From positions 39,376-103,375 of the forward strand of contig NZ_PYMC01000016.1 in the NCBI RefSeq assembly GCF_003026475.1: 64,000 bases of DNA. Reading direction: 5' to 3'. A program made the translations under genes and the position numbers. Positions within the stretch are counted from its first letter, which is position 1. Each line of letters opens with the position of its first letter. Below the pieces are notes generated by a model. It made no database searches. It worked only from the letters and a program-made list of their open reading frames with translations, and had not been told where the DNA came from. Source of the stretch: Photobacterium lipolyticum. GTDB taxonomy: Bacteria > Pseudomonadota > Gammaproteobacteria > Enterobacterales > Vibrionaceae. Shown piece after piece: positions 1-8,882 of this stretch.

Positions 1-1
1 G

Positions 2-1852
2 GGCATCACTTATCTCATTGACAATCAAGGACGGCTGGTTGCCAATTCCACACAAACCCCCATGATCACGGCAGATAACCGTCGCCTGCTCGCCACCCAA
101 AGCACCAATGCTTTAATCGCCACCAGCGGACAATATGTCGCCCGTCAACCGCTCCGGAATGACGAGCCACCAACTACTTTCGAGTTTACTCAGGACAACA
201 CCCGCTATTTCAGCCGTATCACTAGCTATCGCGATAGCTATAACTTGCAATGGCATATCGTGGTAACCATTCCAGAGCACGGGTTACTCGGTCAGTTACC
301 TGCACAGCAAGAATCCGGCCTGGTCGCGGCATTCATTATCGGTTTTCTGGGCTTGATCATCGGCCTGTATATTTTAAATATCATTACCCAGCCGATCATA
401 GATATCGCCCAGGCGTCGCAAAATCTGACCGAAAATAATTGGGACGTCCCGATCCGCCCGGGCATTAAACTCCACGAAACGGCGCAGCTGATAGCCGCAT
501 TCAGATCCATGTCATCGCGTCTGCAACGCTCGTTCAGCTCACTGAGACAGCAAATCTTATATGACGACCTTACCGGACTGCTGAGCCGGGAAGGACTGAC
601 TGACACTACCCGGGCCACATACCATAACCAACAGGGTGTTGTGGTTCTGATTGGCCTTAAAACATTTCGTCATATCAATGACAGTCTCGGTCATCACCGG
701 GGCGATCAACTGCTCATTGCCATAGCCGAGCGCCTGCAGCAAAGCCTGCCCGACGAGGTGCTATTGAGCCGAATAGGCCGGGATGAGTTTGCTGTTTTCA
801 GCCCGCGCTTTAGCGATCAAGCGCAAACCGACCATTTTGCCAGACAACTGTTAGAACAGTTTTACCTGCCATTTATTGTCGATGGCACCGAAGTGATGCT
901 GAGTGCCTGTGCTGGCGTGGCCAGCGGTCAGCTGGCCGAGTCCGATATCACCGAATGGCTCCGCAATTCCAGCCTGGCCCTGAGCCAGGCGACACAGCAG
1001 GAATCGGATCCCGTCTGCCATTATCAGCCCTATATGATTGAAGCATCACAGGAAAAAACCCGCCTCTCAGCTGAATTACAGCGGGCTATCAATCATCATG
1101 AATTTGAAGTGCACTACCAGCCAATTATCAATCTGGCCAACGACACTATCAGTGGTGCAGAAGCCTTAGTACGCTGGCGAAGTCCGACCCGGGGCATGGT
1201 GCCGCCAATGCATTTCATCCCTTTGGCGGAAGAAAATGGCATGATCATCGAGATCGGGCAGCAGATCCTGTTACAGGCCTGCGAGGATACTCAAAAACAG
1301 ATTGCTCGGGGGCAATGGCCACAAGATTTTTCCCTGCACGTTAACCTGTCAGTACGCCAGTTATTACAGGCTGACTTTGTCGACCAATTAAAAATAACCC
1401 TGGCGCGCTCCGGGTTACCAGCAACCAATCTGACCCTGGAAATTACCGAATCACGCTTAGTCAGCCAGCCTCTTCTCACTTTTGACATTCTCGATCAGCT
1501 GCGTCAGCTCGGCATCCATATTGCCATTGATGACTTCGGTACGGGATACTCATCGCTGGCCTATCTCACCCAGTTACCTTTTGACAGTCTGAAAATAGAC
1601 CGCTCATTCGTCAATCAGATGCTGGAAAGCGATGACTACGCCACAATCATCGCAGCCATTATCACCATGACTCAAAACTTCAATGCTGACATTGTCGCTG
1701 AAGGGGTAGAAAGCGCAGAACAGGCACAGCGGCTGAAACAGTTAGGTTGTGGTTTTGCGCAAGGGTATTTTTATGCCCGCCCAGAACCATTAAGCAAATG
1801 GTCAACAGATCCAGTAAACATCAACGCAGTTTCTGCTGCCATCGAAGAATAA
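2..1852 (+). CDS. GGDEF/EAL cyclic-di-GMP phosphodiesterase, 5' end outside window
   Basis: The reading frame is open from base 2, so the true start lies upstream and 616 residues are visible. A periplasmic sensor fragment comes first, then one membrane helix (about residues 107-129), a HAMP-like linker, a GGDEF domain and an EAL domain. The GGDEF signature reads IGRDEF (about nt 770-790): the second glycine is arginine, so cyclase activity is doubtful. The EAL domain keeps [30 protein letters not shown] and AQGY, the residues needed for metal binding and c-di-GMP hydrolysis. I infer an inner-membrane phosphodiesterase responding to a periplasmic signal. It ends about 76 bp before add on the same strand and looks functionally unrelated to it. 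Confidence 0.9.
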   Translation, partial: GITYLIDNQGRLVANSTQTPMITADNRRLLATQSTNALIATSGQYVARQPLRNDEPPTTFEFTQDNTRYFSRITSYRDSYNLQWHIVVTIPEHGLLGQLPAQQESGLVAAFIIGFLGLIIGLYILNIITQPIIDIAQASQNLTENNWDVPIRPGIKLHETAQLIAAFRSMSSRLQRSFSSLRQQILYDDLTGLLSREGLTDTTRATYHNQQGVVVLIGLKTFRHINDSLGHHRGDQLLIAIAERLQQSLPDEVLLSRIGRDEFAVFSPRFSDQAQTDHFARQLLEQFYLPFIVDGTEVMLSACAGVASGQLAESDITEWLRNSSLALSQATQQESDPVCHYQPYMIEASQEKTRLSAELQRAINHHEFEVHYQPIINLANDTISGAEALVRWRSPTRGMVPPMHFIPLAEENGMIIEIGQQILLQACEDTQKQIARGQWPQDFSLHVNLSVRQLLQADFVDQLKITLARSGLPATNLTLEITESRLVSQPLLTFDILDQLRQLGIHIAIDDFGTGYSSLAYLTQLPFDSLKIDRSFVNQMLESDDYATIIAAIITMTQNFNADIVAEGVESAEQAQRLKQLGCGFAQGYFYARPEPLSKWSTDPVNINAVSAAIEE

Positions 1853-1889
1853 CCACTCGGACTATAATGATTGTAATTTGTTCTTTGCG

Positions 1890-1895
1890 TATACT
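1890..1895 (+). promoter_or_regulatory. Possible -10 box of the add promoter
   Basis: TATACT lies 33 bp before the add start and matches the sigma-70 -10 consensus at 5 of 6 positions. No convincing -35 box sits 16-18 bp upstream, so this is tentative. Confidence 0.35.
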
Positions 1896-1928
1896 GACGC
1901 ACCAGTTTCTATAGGGGCACCAATAATT

Positions 1929-2930
1929 ATGATCACTAAGCACCTTCCTTTAACCGATCTTCACCGCCATCTTGATGGCAACATCCGCATTCAGACTATT
2001 TTAGAACTTGGTCAGAAATTCGGTATGGCACTGCCAGCGACCGATGTTGAAGGGCTGCGCCCTCATGTTCAGATCGTCGAAGCTGAACCGAGCTTAATGG
2101 CTTTCCTGTCGAAGCTTGATTGGGGAGTTGCGGTACTGGGTGATCTTGATGCGTGCCGCCGCGTCGCCTATGAAAATGTCGAAGATGCACTGAATGCCCA
2201 GATTGACTATGCTGAACTGCGTTTTTCCCCCTACTACATGGCCATGAAGCACAACTTGCCCGTCGCCGGTGTGGTAGAAGCGATCGTTGACGGTGTGGCT
2301 GCCGGCTGTCGTGACTTTGATGTCAAAGCCAATCTGATTGGTATCATGAGCCGCACGTTTGGCCAGCAAGCCTGCCAGCAAGAGCTGGATGCGCTACTAA
2401 GCCAGAAAGATAAACTGGTTGCTATCGATCTTGCCGGTGATGAGCTAGGCCAGCCAGGCGATCGCTTTGTCAGCCATTTCAAACAAGTACGAGATGCTGA
2501 TCTGCGCGTTACCGTTCATGCGGGTGAAGCCGCTGGGCCGGAAAGCATGTGGCAGGCAATCCGGGAACTCGGTGCTGTACGTATTGGCCATGGCGTGAAA
2601 GCGGTTCACGATCCTAAACTGATGGACTACCTAGCCGAACATAAAATCGGTATCGAGTCATGTCTGACGTCTAATATCCAGACCAGTACCGTTGAGTCTT
2701 TTGAATCTCACCCAATTAAACAATTCCTCGACCACGGTATTCTGGCATGCCTGAACACCGATGATCCGGCAGTTGAGGGGATTGAATTACCGTATGAATA
2801 TGAAGTGGCTGCACCGAAAGTTGGCCTGAGCCAGGAGCAGATTCGCCAGGCGCAAATCAATGGTCTTGAGCTTGCATTCCTGTCTGATGCTGAGAAACAG
2901 GCCCTTAAACTGAAAGCGGCCAATCGCTAG
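1929..2930 (+). CDS. add: Adenosine deaminase
   Basis: The enzyme hydrolyses adenosine and deoxyadenosine to inosine and deoxyinosine in purine salvage. The 333-residue protein carries the family metal and catalytic motifs: HRHLDG near the N-terminus, [10 protein letters not shown], the IGHGV segment and the LNTDDPAV aspartate pair. I chose the ATG at 1929 because [17 protein letters not shown] is the usual family N-terminus and AGGGG lies 11 bp upstream; a longer frame opens at 1878 but adds unrelated residues. The gene is monocistronic and ends just before a strong bidirectional terminator facing hemN. Confidence 0.96.
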   Translation: MITKHLPLTDLHRHLDGNIRIQTILELGQKFGMALPATDVEGLRPHVQIVEAEPSLMAFLSKLDWGVAVLGDLDACRRVAYENVEDALNAQIDYAELRFSPYYMAMKHNLPVAGVVEAIVDGVAAGCRDFDVKANLIGIMSRTFGQQACQQELDALLSQKDKLVAIDLAGDELGQPGDRFVSHFKQVRDADLRVTVHAGEAAGPESMWQAIRELGAVRIGHGVKAVHDPKLMDYLAEHKIGIESCLTSNIQTSTVESFESHPIKQFLDHGILACLNTDDPAVEGIELPYEYEVAAPKVGLSQEQIRQAQINGLELAFLSDAEKQALKLKAANR

Positions 2931-2982
2931 ATCAAGGTGCTCCAAACCATGTGAACTGATTATTCACTATCAGTACCAAATG

Positions 2983-3015
2983 AAAAGCCGCTGATTGAAT
3001 CAAGCGGCTTTTTGT
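2983..3015. terminator. Bidirectional terminator between add and hemN
   Basis: AAAAGCCGC-TGATT pairs with AATCA-GCGGCTTTT with one unpaired A. A T-run follows on the plus strand and A's precede it (T-run on the minus strand), so it can end both convergent genes. Confidence 0.9.
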
Positions 3016-3039
3016 TATCAGTAGATTGAAAGACGGTAC

Positions 3040-4413
3040 TTAAATCACCCGCGAGAACTGCTGCTGACGGGCACGATCACGCAGGTATTTATCGAAGCAC
3101 ATGCAGATATTACGGATCAGCAAACGTCCTTTTAATTCAACCTGAATAACACGCTCATCGACCGTGACCAACCCATCAGTGATGAACGTTTGCAATAACT
3201 TCAGATCTTCAGCAAAATATTCTTTAAAGTTCAGATCAAAACGCTCTTCAATCACGGTCATATCAAGTTGGAAATTACAAATCAGGGCTTTGATCACTTC
3301 CCGGCGTAGCAAATCATCCGCATCAAGCGACACCCCTTTCCACAGTGCCTGATGTTTATTGTTCACATCCGCATAGTAAGCCTTCAGCTCTTTCTGGTTC
3401 TGCGCGTAGCAATCACCAATCATCGAAATAGCAGAAACGCCCATCCCCAGTAAATCACAGTCACCCTGGGTGGTATAGCCTTGGAAGTTACGGTGCAAAA
3501 TACCGTTGCGTTGGGCAACGGCTAATTCATCATTCGGTAAGGCAAAATGGTCCATTCCGATAAACTGGTAACCGGCCTCGGTTAAGGTACTGATGGTGTC
3601 TTGCAAGATCCCCAGTTTTTCATTTGCACTCGGCAGCAGCTCATCTTTAAGCTTACGCTGGGCAGAAAAAAGGGCTGGCATATGGGCATAGTTAAAGACA
3701 GACAAACGGCCCGGCTTCATCGTCAGTACCTGCTCTAAGGTTTTAGCAAACCGCTCACGGTTCTGCGTTGGCAGGCCATAAATCAAATCGAGATTCGTTG
3801 AACAGAAACCTAATTCTTTGGCACGCTGTACCATGGCAAAAATGAACTCTTCATCTTGCTCACGGTTAACCAGTTTCTGCACTTCTTTATTAAAGTCCTG
3901 CACCCCGATACTAAGGCGATTAAAGCCTTCAGCACGAAGAAGATCCAGCACATCCAATTCGATTTCACGCGGATCAACTTCAATACTGATTTCTGCATCC
4001 GGGGCAAAGTTGAACTGATCACGCAACAACCCCATCAAACGACTGATTTGTGGCTTAGTCAGGAATGTGGGTGTACCGCCCCCCCAGTGAAGCTGACTGA
4101 CCTGCCGATCACCAAGCAGCGTGGCGCGCTGACGAATTTCCTGTTCTAACACATCAAGGTACTGATCAGCTTTATGCTGATGGCGGGTAATAATCTTATT
4201 ACAACCACAGTAATAACAAAGCTTATGGCAGAACGGGATATGCACATACAGTGAAAGTTTGCGCTCAGGATACTGCGCACAAGCCATATCAAATTCCGCC
4301 GGCGTAAATGCCTCATGAAACTCAAGGGCGGTCGGATATGAGGTATAACGGGGGCCTGAATAGTTGTATTTTTCTATCAGTACCTGATCCCAAATAATCT
4401 GCTCATTTGACAT
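3040..4413 (-). CDS. hemN: Oxygen-independent coproporphyrinogen III oxidase
   Basis: This radical-SAM enzyme converts coproporphyrinogen III to protoporphyrinogen IX without oxygen, using a 4Fe-4S cluster and two SAM molecules in the cytosol. The 457-residue protein has the cluster motif C62-x3-C66-x2-C69 followed by GCN, at the positions known from the E. coli enzyme, and the GGGTPTFL motif that contacts SAM. The length equals the E. coli protein. It is a single gene facing add, and an imperfect FNR-like box lies about 68 bp upstream. It complements hemB and hemCD elsewhere in the window. Confidence 0.97.
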   Translation of the reverse strand: MSNEQIIWDQVLIEKYNYSGPRYTSYPTALEFHEAFTPAEFDMACAQYPERKLSLYVHIPFCHKLCYYCGCNKIITRHQHKADQYLDVLEQEIRQRATLLGDRQVSQLHWGGGTPTFLTKPQISRLMGLLRDQFNFAPDAEISIEVDPREIELDVLDLLRAEGFNRLSIGVQDFNKEVQKLVNREQDEEFIFAMVQRAKELGFCSTNLDLIYGLPTQNRERFAKTLEQVLTMKPGRLSVFNYAHMPALFSAQRKLKDELLPSANEKLGILQDTISTLTEAGYQFIGMDHFALPNDELAVAQRNGILHRNFQGYTTQGDCDLLGMGVSAISMIGDCYAQNQKELKAYYADVNNKHQALWKGVSLDADDLLRREVIKALICNFQLDMTVIEERFDLNFKEYFAEDLKLLQTFITDGLVTVDERVIQVELKGRLLIRNICMCFDKYLRDRARQQQFSRVI

Positions 4414-4474
4414 GACATACTTCCGCTATTTGTAGTTGTGGGGGGAGATAAACGATCGTCAAGTGTGCCACAGC

Positions 4475-4488
4475 TTGATAAAGATGTA
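4475..4488 (-). promoter_or_regulatory. Imperfect FNR-like box upstream of hemN
   Basis: TTGATAAAGATGTA matches the FNR consensus TTGAT-N4-ATCAA perfectly in the first half and at 3 of 5 positions in the second. Its centre is about 68 bp before the hemN start, a usable activator distance. Anaerobic control of hemN is known in other proteobacteria. Confidence 0.3.
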
Positions 4489-4576
4489 GACTACTTGCTC
4501 GTTAATGGTGACAGAAATGCCACCTGGATCGGGTCGACCCAGGTAGTCGTTTATAACCCGCGGCTTATGCCTCAGG

Positions 4577-5059
4577 TTATTCAGCTTTCATTGACAGGAT
4601 ATCTTCCAGCTCAAGCTTAATGGTTTCTTGCAGGCGAGCTTCCGCTTTCATCCGCTGCAGATCGAGCTTCATGCGCTCTTTTTTCTGTATCGTTTGACGG
4701 TCATCACCACGCGGCATCTCTCTTACCACCTGATAAAGCTCAAACATCGCAGGGTATTTACATGCAAAGTCAATGTGCTGCTCCGCTTGCAAGACTTCCA
4801 TCAGCTTATATAAGCGAATGGTAATTTCTGACATATCACACTGTTCTTGCTTACCCGCGTTGGCAATAATAAACACGCTTTCCATAATATGGGCATTGCG
4901 TTGTTTTATTTTTTCCGCCTGTTGAAGCTTCGCTCGCTCCAGAAATGCTTTCTGGCGTTGATGTTGCTGATACAACTTAAACAACAAAGACCCCGCATAA
5001 ATGGCTAGCCCGGCAATAACTGTACCGGCCAAACCTAACCAAAGCGTCATATCCTGCAA
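4577..5059 (-). CDS. DUF2489-family membrane protein
   Basis: A 160-residue protein with an N-terminal membrane segment (about residues 5-29) followed by a charged, probably helical cytoplasmic region rich in Glu, Lys and Gln. It fits the DUF2489 family found next to yihI in Vibrionaceae; no biochemical role is established to my knowledge. It starts 3 bp after the yihI stop and is the last gene of the methyltransferase-yihI-DUF2489 operon. The linkage to yihI hints at ribosome assembly or envelope coupling, but that is inference from position only. Confidence 0.8.
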   Translation of the reverse strand: MQDMTLWLGLAGTVIAGLAIYAGSLLFKLYQQHQRQKAFLERAKLQQAEKIKQRNAHIMESVFIIANAGKQEQCDMSEITIRLYKLMEVLQAEQHIDFACKYPAMFELYQVVREMPRGDDRQTIQKKERMKLDLQRMKAEARLQETIKLELEDILSMKAE

Positions 5060-5062
5060 CGG

Positions 5063-5605
5063 TTACTCCTTATCGAATGAGTCTAAATCCATGTTCTCAA
5101 ACTGATCAAGTAAGTCTTCATCAGTTCTTGCCCCCTTGCGTACCGGTGCTTCTTCGATAACGTCAGGCGTCTCTTCTTCAAGCAGGCCTAAGCGTCCCAT
5201 CAGGTGTTCGATACGGTCTAACTTCTGATCAACTTGCTTCTGCAAGCCTGAGCCGAGTTTTTCGCCCGCATCGATACGGTCGAGCAGGACCATCAATTGC
5301 GCATCATTTTCCAACATAGCCAGCTCTTGCTCTGCACTCAGGCGTCGCTCTTTCTTGGTTGTTGGTTTCGCGTCAACGACTAACGGTACCGGCTTTTTAC
5401 TGCCCAGACGCGGATCTTTCTTTTGACCATTTGCGCGATTCGCTGAATCCTGGCCAGCCGAATGGCGGCTTCCTGATTTCAAGCCTTTACGCTTCTTCTC
5501 TTTCTGGCTTTTACGCGCTTCAATATCAATTTGTGAGGTCGATTTTTCGCGGTATACAGCAGGACCTTCAGATCCTACGGTGCGACTTCTTTTCTTACGG
5601 GTCAT
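5063..5605 (-). CDS. yihI: Der GTPase-activating protein YihI
   Basis: YihI stimulates the GTPase of Der (EngA), a 50S assembly factor. The 180-residue protein has a very basic, disordered N-terminal half (MTRKKRSRTVG, many Lys/Arg) and an acidic C-terminal part containing LMGRLGLLEEE and the DLLDQFENMDLDSF tail, the family layout. Its ATG overlaps the stop codon of the upstream methyltransferase by one base (TAATG), indicating translational coupling. A CsrB/C-type RNA lies upstream of this operon, comparable to the csrC-yihI neighbourhood of E. coli. Confidence 0.92.
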   Translation of the reverse strand: MTRKKRSRTVGSEGPAVYREKSTSQIDIEARKSQKEKKRKGLKSGSRHSAGQDSANRANGQKKDPRLGSKKPVPLVVDAKPTTKKERRLSAEQELAMLENDAQLMVLLDRIDAGEKLGSGLQKQVDQKLDRIEHLMGRLGLLEEETPDVIEEAPVRKGARTDEDLLDQFENMDLDSFDKE

Positions 5606-6246
5606 TACTGGGTTTTCCTCAGCAAAATTACATCTGTTCCAACAAACTCGACTTCCAGACCGTCACGTTCCGCTAAATAACGGAAAGTTTCCTGGCTGAA
5701 GAAGCTCACATGGGTTGGGTCGTTTTTGTAATACCATTGCGCAAAGGCATCGGTATTAATTACTAACTTCGTCATGATCCCCAGCCATCCGCCAGGTTTT
5801 ACCATGCTAAGCAGTAGCCCCCATTCCTTCGCAGGCGTGTAAAAATGTTCAATAGCCTCGGTACAAGTAACAAAATCATATTGTTTTTCTAATACCGAAG
5901 GAGTATGAGCAAAATATGGGTCGTATATCGCCATATTATACCCCATCTCTGTCAACATTAGGGATAATGTCGGGCCGGGACCGCTCCCGAAATCCAGCCC
6001 TTCGCCCGGTTTATCACCGACCCGCAGGGCTAACGGCGCGGCAAGACGATTGAGGAAACGGCGGTAACCTTCGTCATTCGGATTATTTTCATGTTGATCG
6101 TAAACGGTTTTTTCTTCTTCGGGTGGCAGTCGAGACGCCGGATCTGCAAAGATAAATGCGCAATCTTCACAGCGAAAATATGCACGACGTTTATCTTGAG
6201 AAAAATCACTGGCCGAATGGCCATTGCATAGCGGGCATGTCTGCAT
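5605..6246 (-). CDS. SAM-dependent methyltransferase with N-terminal zinc-ribbon
   Basis: A 213-residue class I methyltransferase. The N-terminus carries two cysteine pairs (C4-x2-C7 and C26-x2-C29) that should bind zinc, followed by a Rossmann-fold SAM motif LDFGSGPGP and a later GGWLGIMTK segment. The substrate cannot be told from sequence. I use the ATG at 6246 rather than the frame start at 6291 because GGAGG lies 7 bp upstream and the Cys motif follows immediately. First gene of a three-gene operon with yihI and DUF2489; its 5' leader begins directly after the CsrB-type terminator. Confidence 0.85.
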   Translation of the reverse strand: MQTCPLCNGHSASDFSQDKRRAYFRCEDCAFIFADPASRLPPEEEKTVYDQHENNPNDEGYRRFLNRLAAPLALRVGDKPGEGLDFGSGPGPTLSLMLTEMGYNMAIYDPYFAHTPSVLEKQYDFVTCTEAIEHFYTPAKEWGLLLSMVKPGGWLGIMTKLVINTDAFAQWYYKNDPTHVSFFSQETFRYLAERDGLEVEFVGTDVILLRKTQ

Positions 6247-6294
6247 CGTACTGCCTCCGGAAAATGAAGCCGAAACATAACAGAAAGCCAATAA

Positions 6295-6635
6295 AGAAAA
6301 AAGCGACAGGTATCCACCTGTCGCTCTATGGAGCAGCCATCGATTGGCTTTAAATCCTGTCTAGTCTGTCCCTGACCAGTGAAAAAACATCCCGGTTTGA
6401 CAACAATCCTTTTGTTATTAGTGCTTTCCTTGCAAGACTTATGGTTCTTCATCTCCCTGATGAATTTTCGTCTTCCGTGCCACACTCCGTGTTAATGCGG
6501 TTTATCCTTAACCGGCTTATCCATTAAGCGCGTTATCGTCCTGACAACTGAAATCACCATCCTTGTGGCTAGTTCGGGCTTCATGTCCATGCCATCCTGG
6601 CGCTTTCCGATCCCCCCGCCGTTCTCCCTGTCGAC
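6295..6635 (-). ncRNA. csrB: CsrB/CsrC-family regulatory RNA
   Basis: The minus strand begins GTCGACAGGGAG, the same 5' end as E. coli CsrB, and contains about 20 GGA motifs in roughly 340 nt, many in hairpin-loop contexts such as CAGGATGG, CAAGGATGG, ATCAGGGAGAT and CAGGGACAG. It ends in a strong hairpin plus T-run. Such RNAs titrate the translational repressor CsrA. The length and motif density fit Vibrionaceae Csr RNAs. The position upstream of yihI resembles E. coli csrC, which lies between engB and yihI. Short reading frames here (6030-6485 and 6646-6864, minus) are not believable genes. Whether it is best named csrB, csrC or csrD cannot be decided here. Confidence 0.9.
6296..6325 (-). 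terminator. Terminator of the CsrB-type RNA
   Basis: On the minus strand AGCGACAGGT pairs perfectly with ACCTGTCGCT around a 4-nt loop and is followed by TTTTTTCTTT. Confidence 0.92.
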
Positions 6636-6642
6636 AAGCCAT

Positions 6643-6670
6643 ACTCTACCCTGATTCCGTTGGCATACAA
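6643..6670 (-). promoter_or_regulatory. Sigma-70 promoter of the CsrB-type RNA
   Basis: TTGTAT (6665-6670) and TAGAGT (6643-6648) are separated by 16 bp, and the RNA 5' end GTCGAC begins 7 bp after the -10 box. Confidence 0.6.
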
Positions 6671-6784
6671 GGTAGCTGACATACGCCTCTTTCCTGTAAT
6701 ATTATTTCAATATGGCTAAGAGGCTGATCCATCGAACATTGATAACCAAACCCTGATCTTCTTTCATCAACATTCGCCATCACG

Positions 6785-6802
6785 AATGGCAGATCTCTTA
6801 CA
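6785..6802. promoter_or_regulatory. Candidate VarA/UvrY (GacA-type) half-site upstream of csrB
   Basis: AGATCTCTTACA matches the second two-thirds of the GacA-family upstream element TGTAAG-N6-CTTACA; the first half is degenerate (AATGGC). Its centre lies about 158 bp before the RNA start, close to the distance used by UvrY at csrB in E. coli. Confidence 0.45.
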
Positions 6803-6935
6803 TGCGGCTCAGCATTTATCGATTTCCCACTATTTGTCCTGATCTTTTTGTTGCTAACTTGCATTTAATGCTGCCTACAACTACGCCTAATCATAAACAG
6901 TTCCTTTAGCCTCGCTTTGGCGCGGGACAAGTAGC

Positions 6936-6961
6936 AAAAAGGCAGCGGAAAGCTGCCTTTT
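6936..6961 (-). terminator. Terminator of cytochrome c4
   Basis: AAAAGGCAGC / GCTGCCTTTT stem with a 5-nt loop lies 27 bp after the cytochrome stop and is followed by T's on the minus strand. Confidence 0.88.
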
Positions 6962-6987
6962 AAATTTCAACACTGCAATGTGAGCAC

Positions 6988-7605
6988 TTAGTGTAGACCA
7001 CCCACATATTGGGATAGAGAGGTGATTTCATCATCTGACAGTTTTGCCGCGACCGAGCGCATCATCTCGTTCATATCATTATTACGCTGAGCGGAGCGGA
7101 ATTTCTCAAGTTGAATTTTCACGTATTCAGCGTGCTGACCCGAAATTTTCGGGAAACCCGACAGGCTGGTGCCATTCCCGCGAGGGCCATGGCAGGCAGT
7201 ACAGGCTGCGATGCCGCGTTCAGGATCACCAAACCGATAAAGCTGCTGGCCAACGGCTACTGATGATTCAGGCGTGGTGTTATCCGAGATAGATAATGTT
7301 GAAAAATAAGCGGCTAAATCTGCCATGTCCTGCTCAGACAACGGCATTGCCATACCGCCCATCACCGGATCGTTACGGCCTTGCTTACCACCCGTAGACA
7401 TCGCTAGCTTGAATTCCTTGAGCTGCTTTTCAAGATAGCCAGAGTGCTGACCAGCAATTTTAGGATATTGCGCAATCATGCTATTACCATCGGCGCCGTG
7501 GCAAGCGACACATACCGCAGCTTTCGCTTTTCCAGCTTCTGCATCTCCCTGGGCCCAGGCTGAGCAACTGGCAAGAAGAGTCAATATCAGTGCTAATTTC
7601 TTCAT
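6988..7605 (-). CDS. Dihaem cytochrome c4
   Basis: A 205-residue periplasmic electron carrier, thought to pass electrons from the bc1 complex to terminal oxidases. The N-terminus is a classic Sec signal peptide (MKKLALILTLLASCSAWA) cleaved before QGDAEAG. Two haem c motifs are visible, C32-VA-CH in the first domain and CTACH in the second, with methionine ligands likely in the two similar half-domains. I take the ATG at 7605 because it starts the signal peptide; an upstream in-frame ATG at 7644 would spoil it. Divergent from engB, as in other Vibrionaceae, and ended by its own terminator. Confidence 0.93.
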   Translation of the reverse strand: MKKLALILTLLASCSAWAQGDAEAGKAKAAVCVACHGADGNSMIAQYPKIAGQHSGYLEKQLKEFKLAMSTGGKQGRNDPVMGGMAMPLSEQDMADLAAYFSTLSISDNTTPESSVAVGQQLYRFGDPERGIAACTACHGPRGNGTSLSGFPKISGQHAEYVKIQLEKFRSAQRNNDMNEMMRSVAAKLSDDEITSLSQYVGGLH

Positions 7606-7762
7606 GACATTCCGTTTATGATTATAGAGCTTCCAGTACCACAAGTAATGCTCAGTAACATGGTATACAATGCGACCACAAACCGAGCACGGTTTGCTAC
7701 ATTTTACACAATTTCACATAAAAGTAATCAGTCGACTACATGAAGACTTGACGGAGTTAACA

Positions 7763-8446
7763 GTGAATCAACCTCTCAACTACAGAAATACAGGCTTCAT
7801 CACAAGTGCACCCGATATTCGCCACTTGCCCCAAGACACAGGCGTTGAGATCGCATTTGCTGGCCGCTCCAATGCAGGAAAGTCAAGCGCACTGAACCGC
7901 ATTACCGATCAGAAAGGCTTAGCGCGTACATCGAAAACCCCTGGGCGGACACAATTAATTAACATGTTTGAGGTAACTCAAGGGTGTAACCTAATCGATT
8001 TACCGGGCTACGGTTTTGCTCAAGTGCCATTAGAAATGAAGATTAAATGGCAAAAAGCGCTGGGTGAATACCTGCAAAAACGTGAATGCCTGCAAGGCTT
8101 GGTGGTATTAATGGATATCCGCCATCCAATGAAAGACCTCGACCAGCAAATGATTTTCTGGGCGATCGAAAGCCGCCTTCCGGTTTTGGTGCTGTTAACT
8201 AAAGCGGACAAAATGAAAAGTGGTGCACGTAAATCACAATTACTAAAAGTACGCGAATCCGCAAAGTCTTTTGGTGGTGATGTACAAATCGAGTTGTTCT
8301 CTTCACTGAAGGGGATTGGACTTGATCAGGTGCGTCGCAAACTGGATTCATGGTTTGCACCTGAACTTGAACGTCAGCAAATGCTCGCAGCAGCAGAACA
8401 TGGCAATACAGACACAGATGCGGCGGTAAGCGATAATAATGAATAA
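7763..8446 (+). CDS. engB: Ribosome biogenesis GTPase EngB/YihA, GTG start
   Basis: An essential GTPase for assembly of the 50S subunit. The 227-residue protein has G1 GRSNAGKSS (about residues 34-42), G2 with [10 protein letters not shown]3 DLPGYG and G4 TKAD. The start chosen is the GTG at 7763: GGAG lies 6 bp upstream and the resulting N-terminus [21 protein letters not shown] aligns with the E. coli start. A frame beginning at 7670 would add 31 unconserved residues. A short acidic tail after residue 205 is a lineage-specific extension. No clear plus-strand terminator follows. Confidence 0.95.
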   Translation: MNQPLNYRNTGFITSAPDIRHLPQDTGVEIAFAGRSNAGKSSALNRITDQKGLARTSKTPGRTQLINMFEVTQGCNLIDLPGYGFAQVPLEMKIKWQKALGEYLQKRECLQGLVVLMDIRHPMKDLDQQMIFWAIESRLPVLVLLTKADKMKSGARKSQLLKVRESAKSFGGDVQIELFSSLKGIGLDQVRRKLDSWFAPELERQQMLAAAEHGNTDTDAAVSDNNE

Positions 8447-8489
8447 TCATTAACGCTTTTCAGTTGATTATGGCGCTAAGGACAGGGCC

Positions 8490-8517
8490 ATAAAAATTCC
8501 CCACCTTCCAGGTGGGG
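8490..8517 (-). terminator. Orphan minus-strand terminator-like hairpin after engB
   Basis: CCCCACCT / AGGTGGGG with a 3-nt loop is followed on the minus strand by AATTTTTATGG. The T-run is on the minus strand only, so it does not serve engB. No gene is evident upstream of it on that strand (8518-8783). Confidence 0.6.
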
Positions 8518-8783
8518 CAACGGGAGAGAAATAGGAGGTTTTTTTATTTTTGTCCAGAAAGCATCAATGATTTTCCCACCCAACGCAAGTGCTTTATGCC
8601 GTTTTTGTTGATTCTTTCACCGCTTATAATCGCGTTTTCTCCGCAATATCCCCACTTAAATCCACGATTTAATGGTTTACCAACCAATTTTTAGTTGATT
8701 ATTTTCCACCGAAAATTAAGTGACTTTTTCCACCTTCAACTGCCAACGTTTATGGAATTTAATTACATCACTTTCTCACCGAC
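8518..8783. other. AT-rich intergenic stretch, content unassigned
   Basis: No convincing ORF. On the plus strand TTTTCCACC-like words recur three times (about 8571, 8702, 8723); on the minus strand it lies between two terminator-like hairpins, so a short minus-strand transcript is possible but no good promoter pair is visible. Confidence 0.4.
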
Positions 8784-8882
8784 AAAAAAAAGCCACCCAC
8801 AACAAAATGGATGGCTATTTCAAGTATTTGCAGACTAGCCGGTCTATAAACCCGCTACCAATAACAAATATGAACAAGAAGC
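8783..8882 (-). ncRNA. Candidate small RNA downstream of Spot 42
   Basis: A -10 box TATACT (8889-8894, minus) is followed about 100 nt later by a strong intrinsic terminator (8784-8816), with an internal AGAC/GTCT hairpin and no plausible ORF between. The gap of roughly 280 nt after the spf terminator matches my memory of VSsrna24, a Vibrionaceae RNA reported close downstream of spf in Aliivibrio. I cannot compare sequences, so the identity is tentative; the transcription-unit signals are seen directly. The -35 region is weak. Confidence 0.55.
8784..8816 (-). terminator. Strong terminator of the candidate sRNA
   Basis: On the minus strand AGCCATCC pairs with GGGTGGCT (one G-U pair), followed by eight T's. 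Confidence 0.85.

Noticed and set aside
6030..6485. 151-residue minus-strand frame overlapping the CsrB-type RNA and the methyltransferase start
   Set aside because: It crosses the RNA terminator and reads the methyltransferase in another frame; no ribosome site or conserved motif.
6646..6864. 72-residue minus-strand frame upstream of csrB
   Set aside because: It covers the csrB promoter and upstream activator region and has no family features.
8571..8731. Three TTTTCCACC-like words as DnaA boxes
   Set aside because: All end in C or have an extra C, so none fits TTWTNCACA; unlike the boxes near polA.
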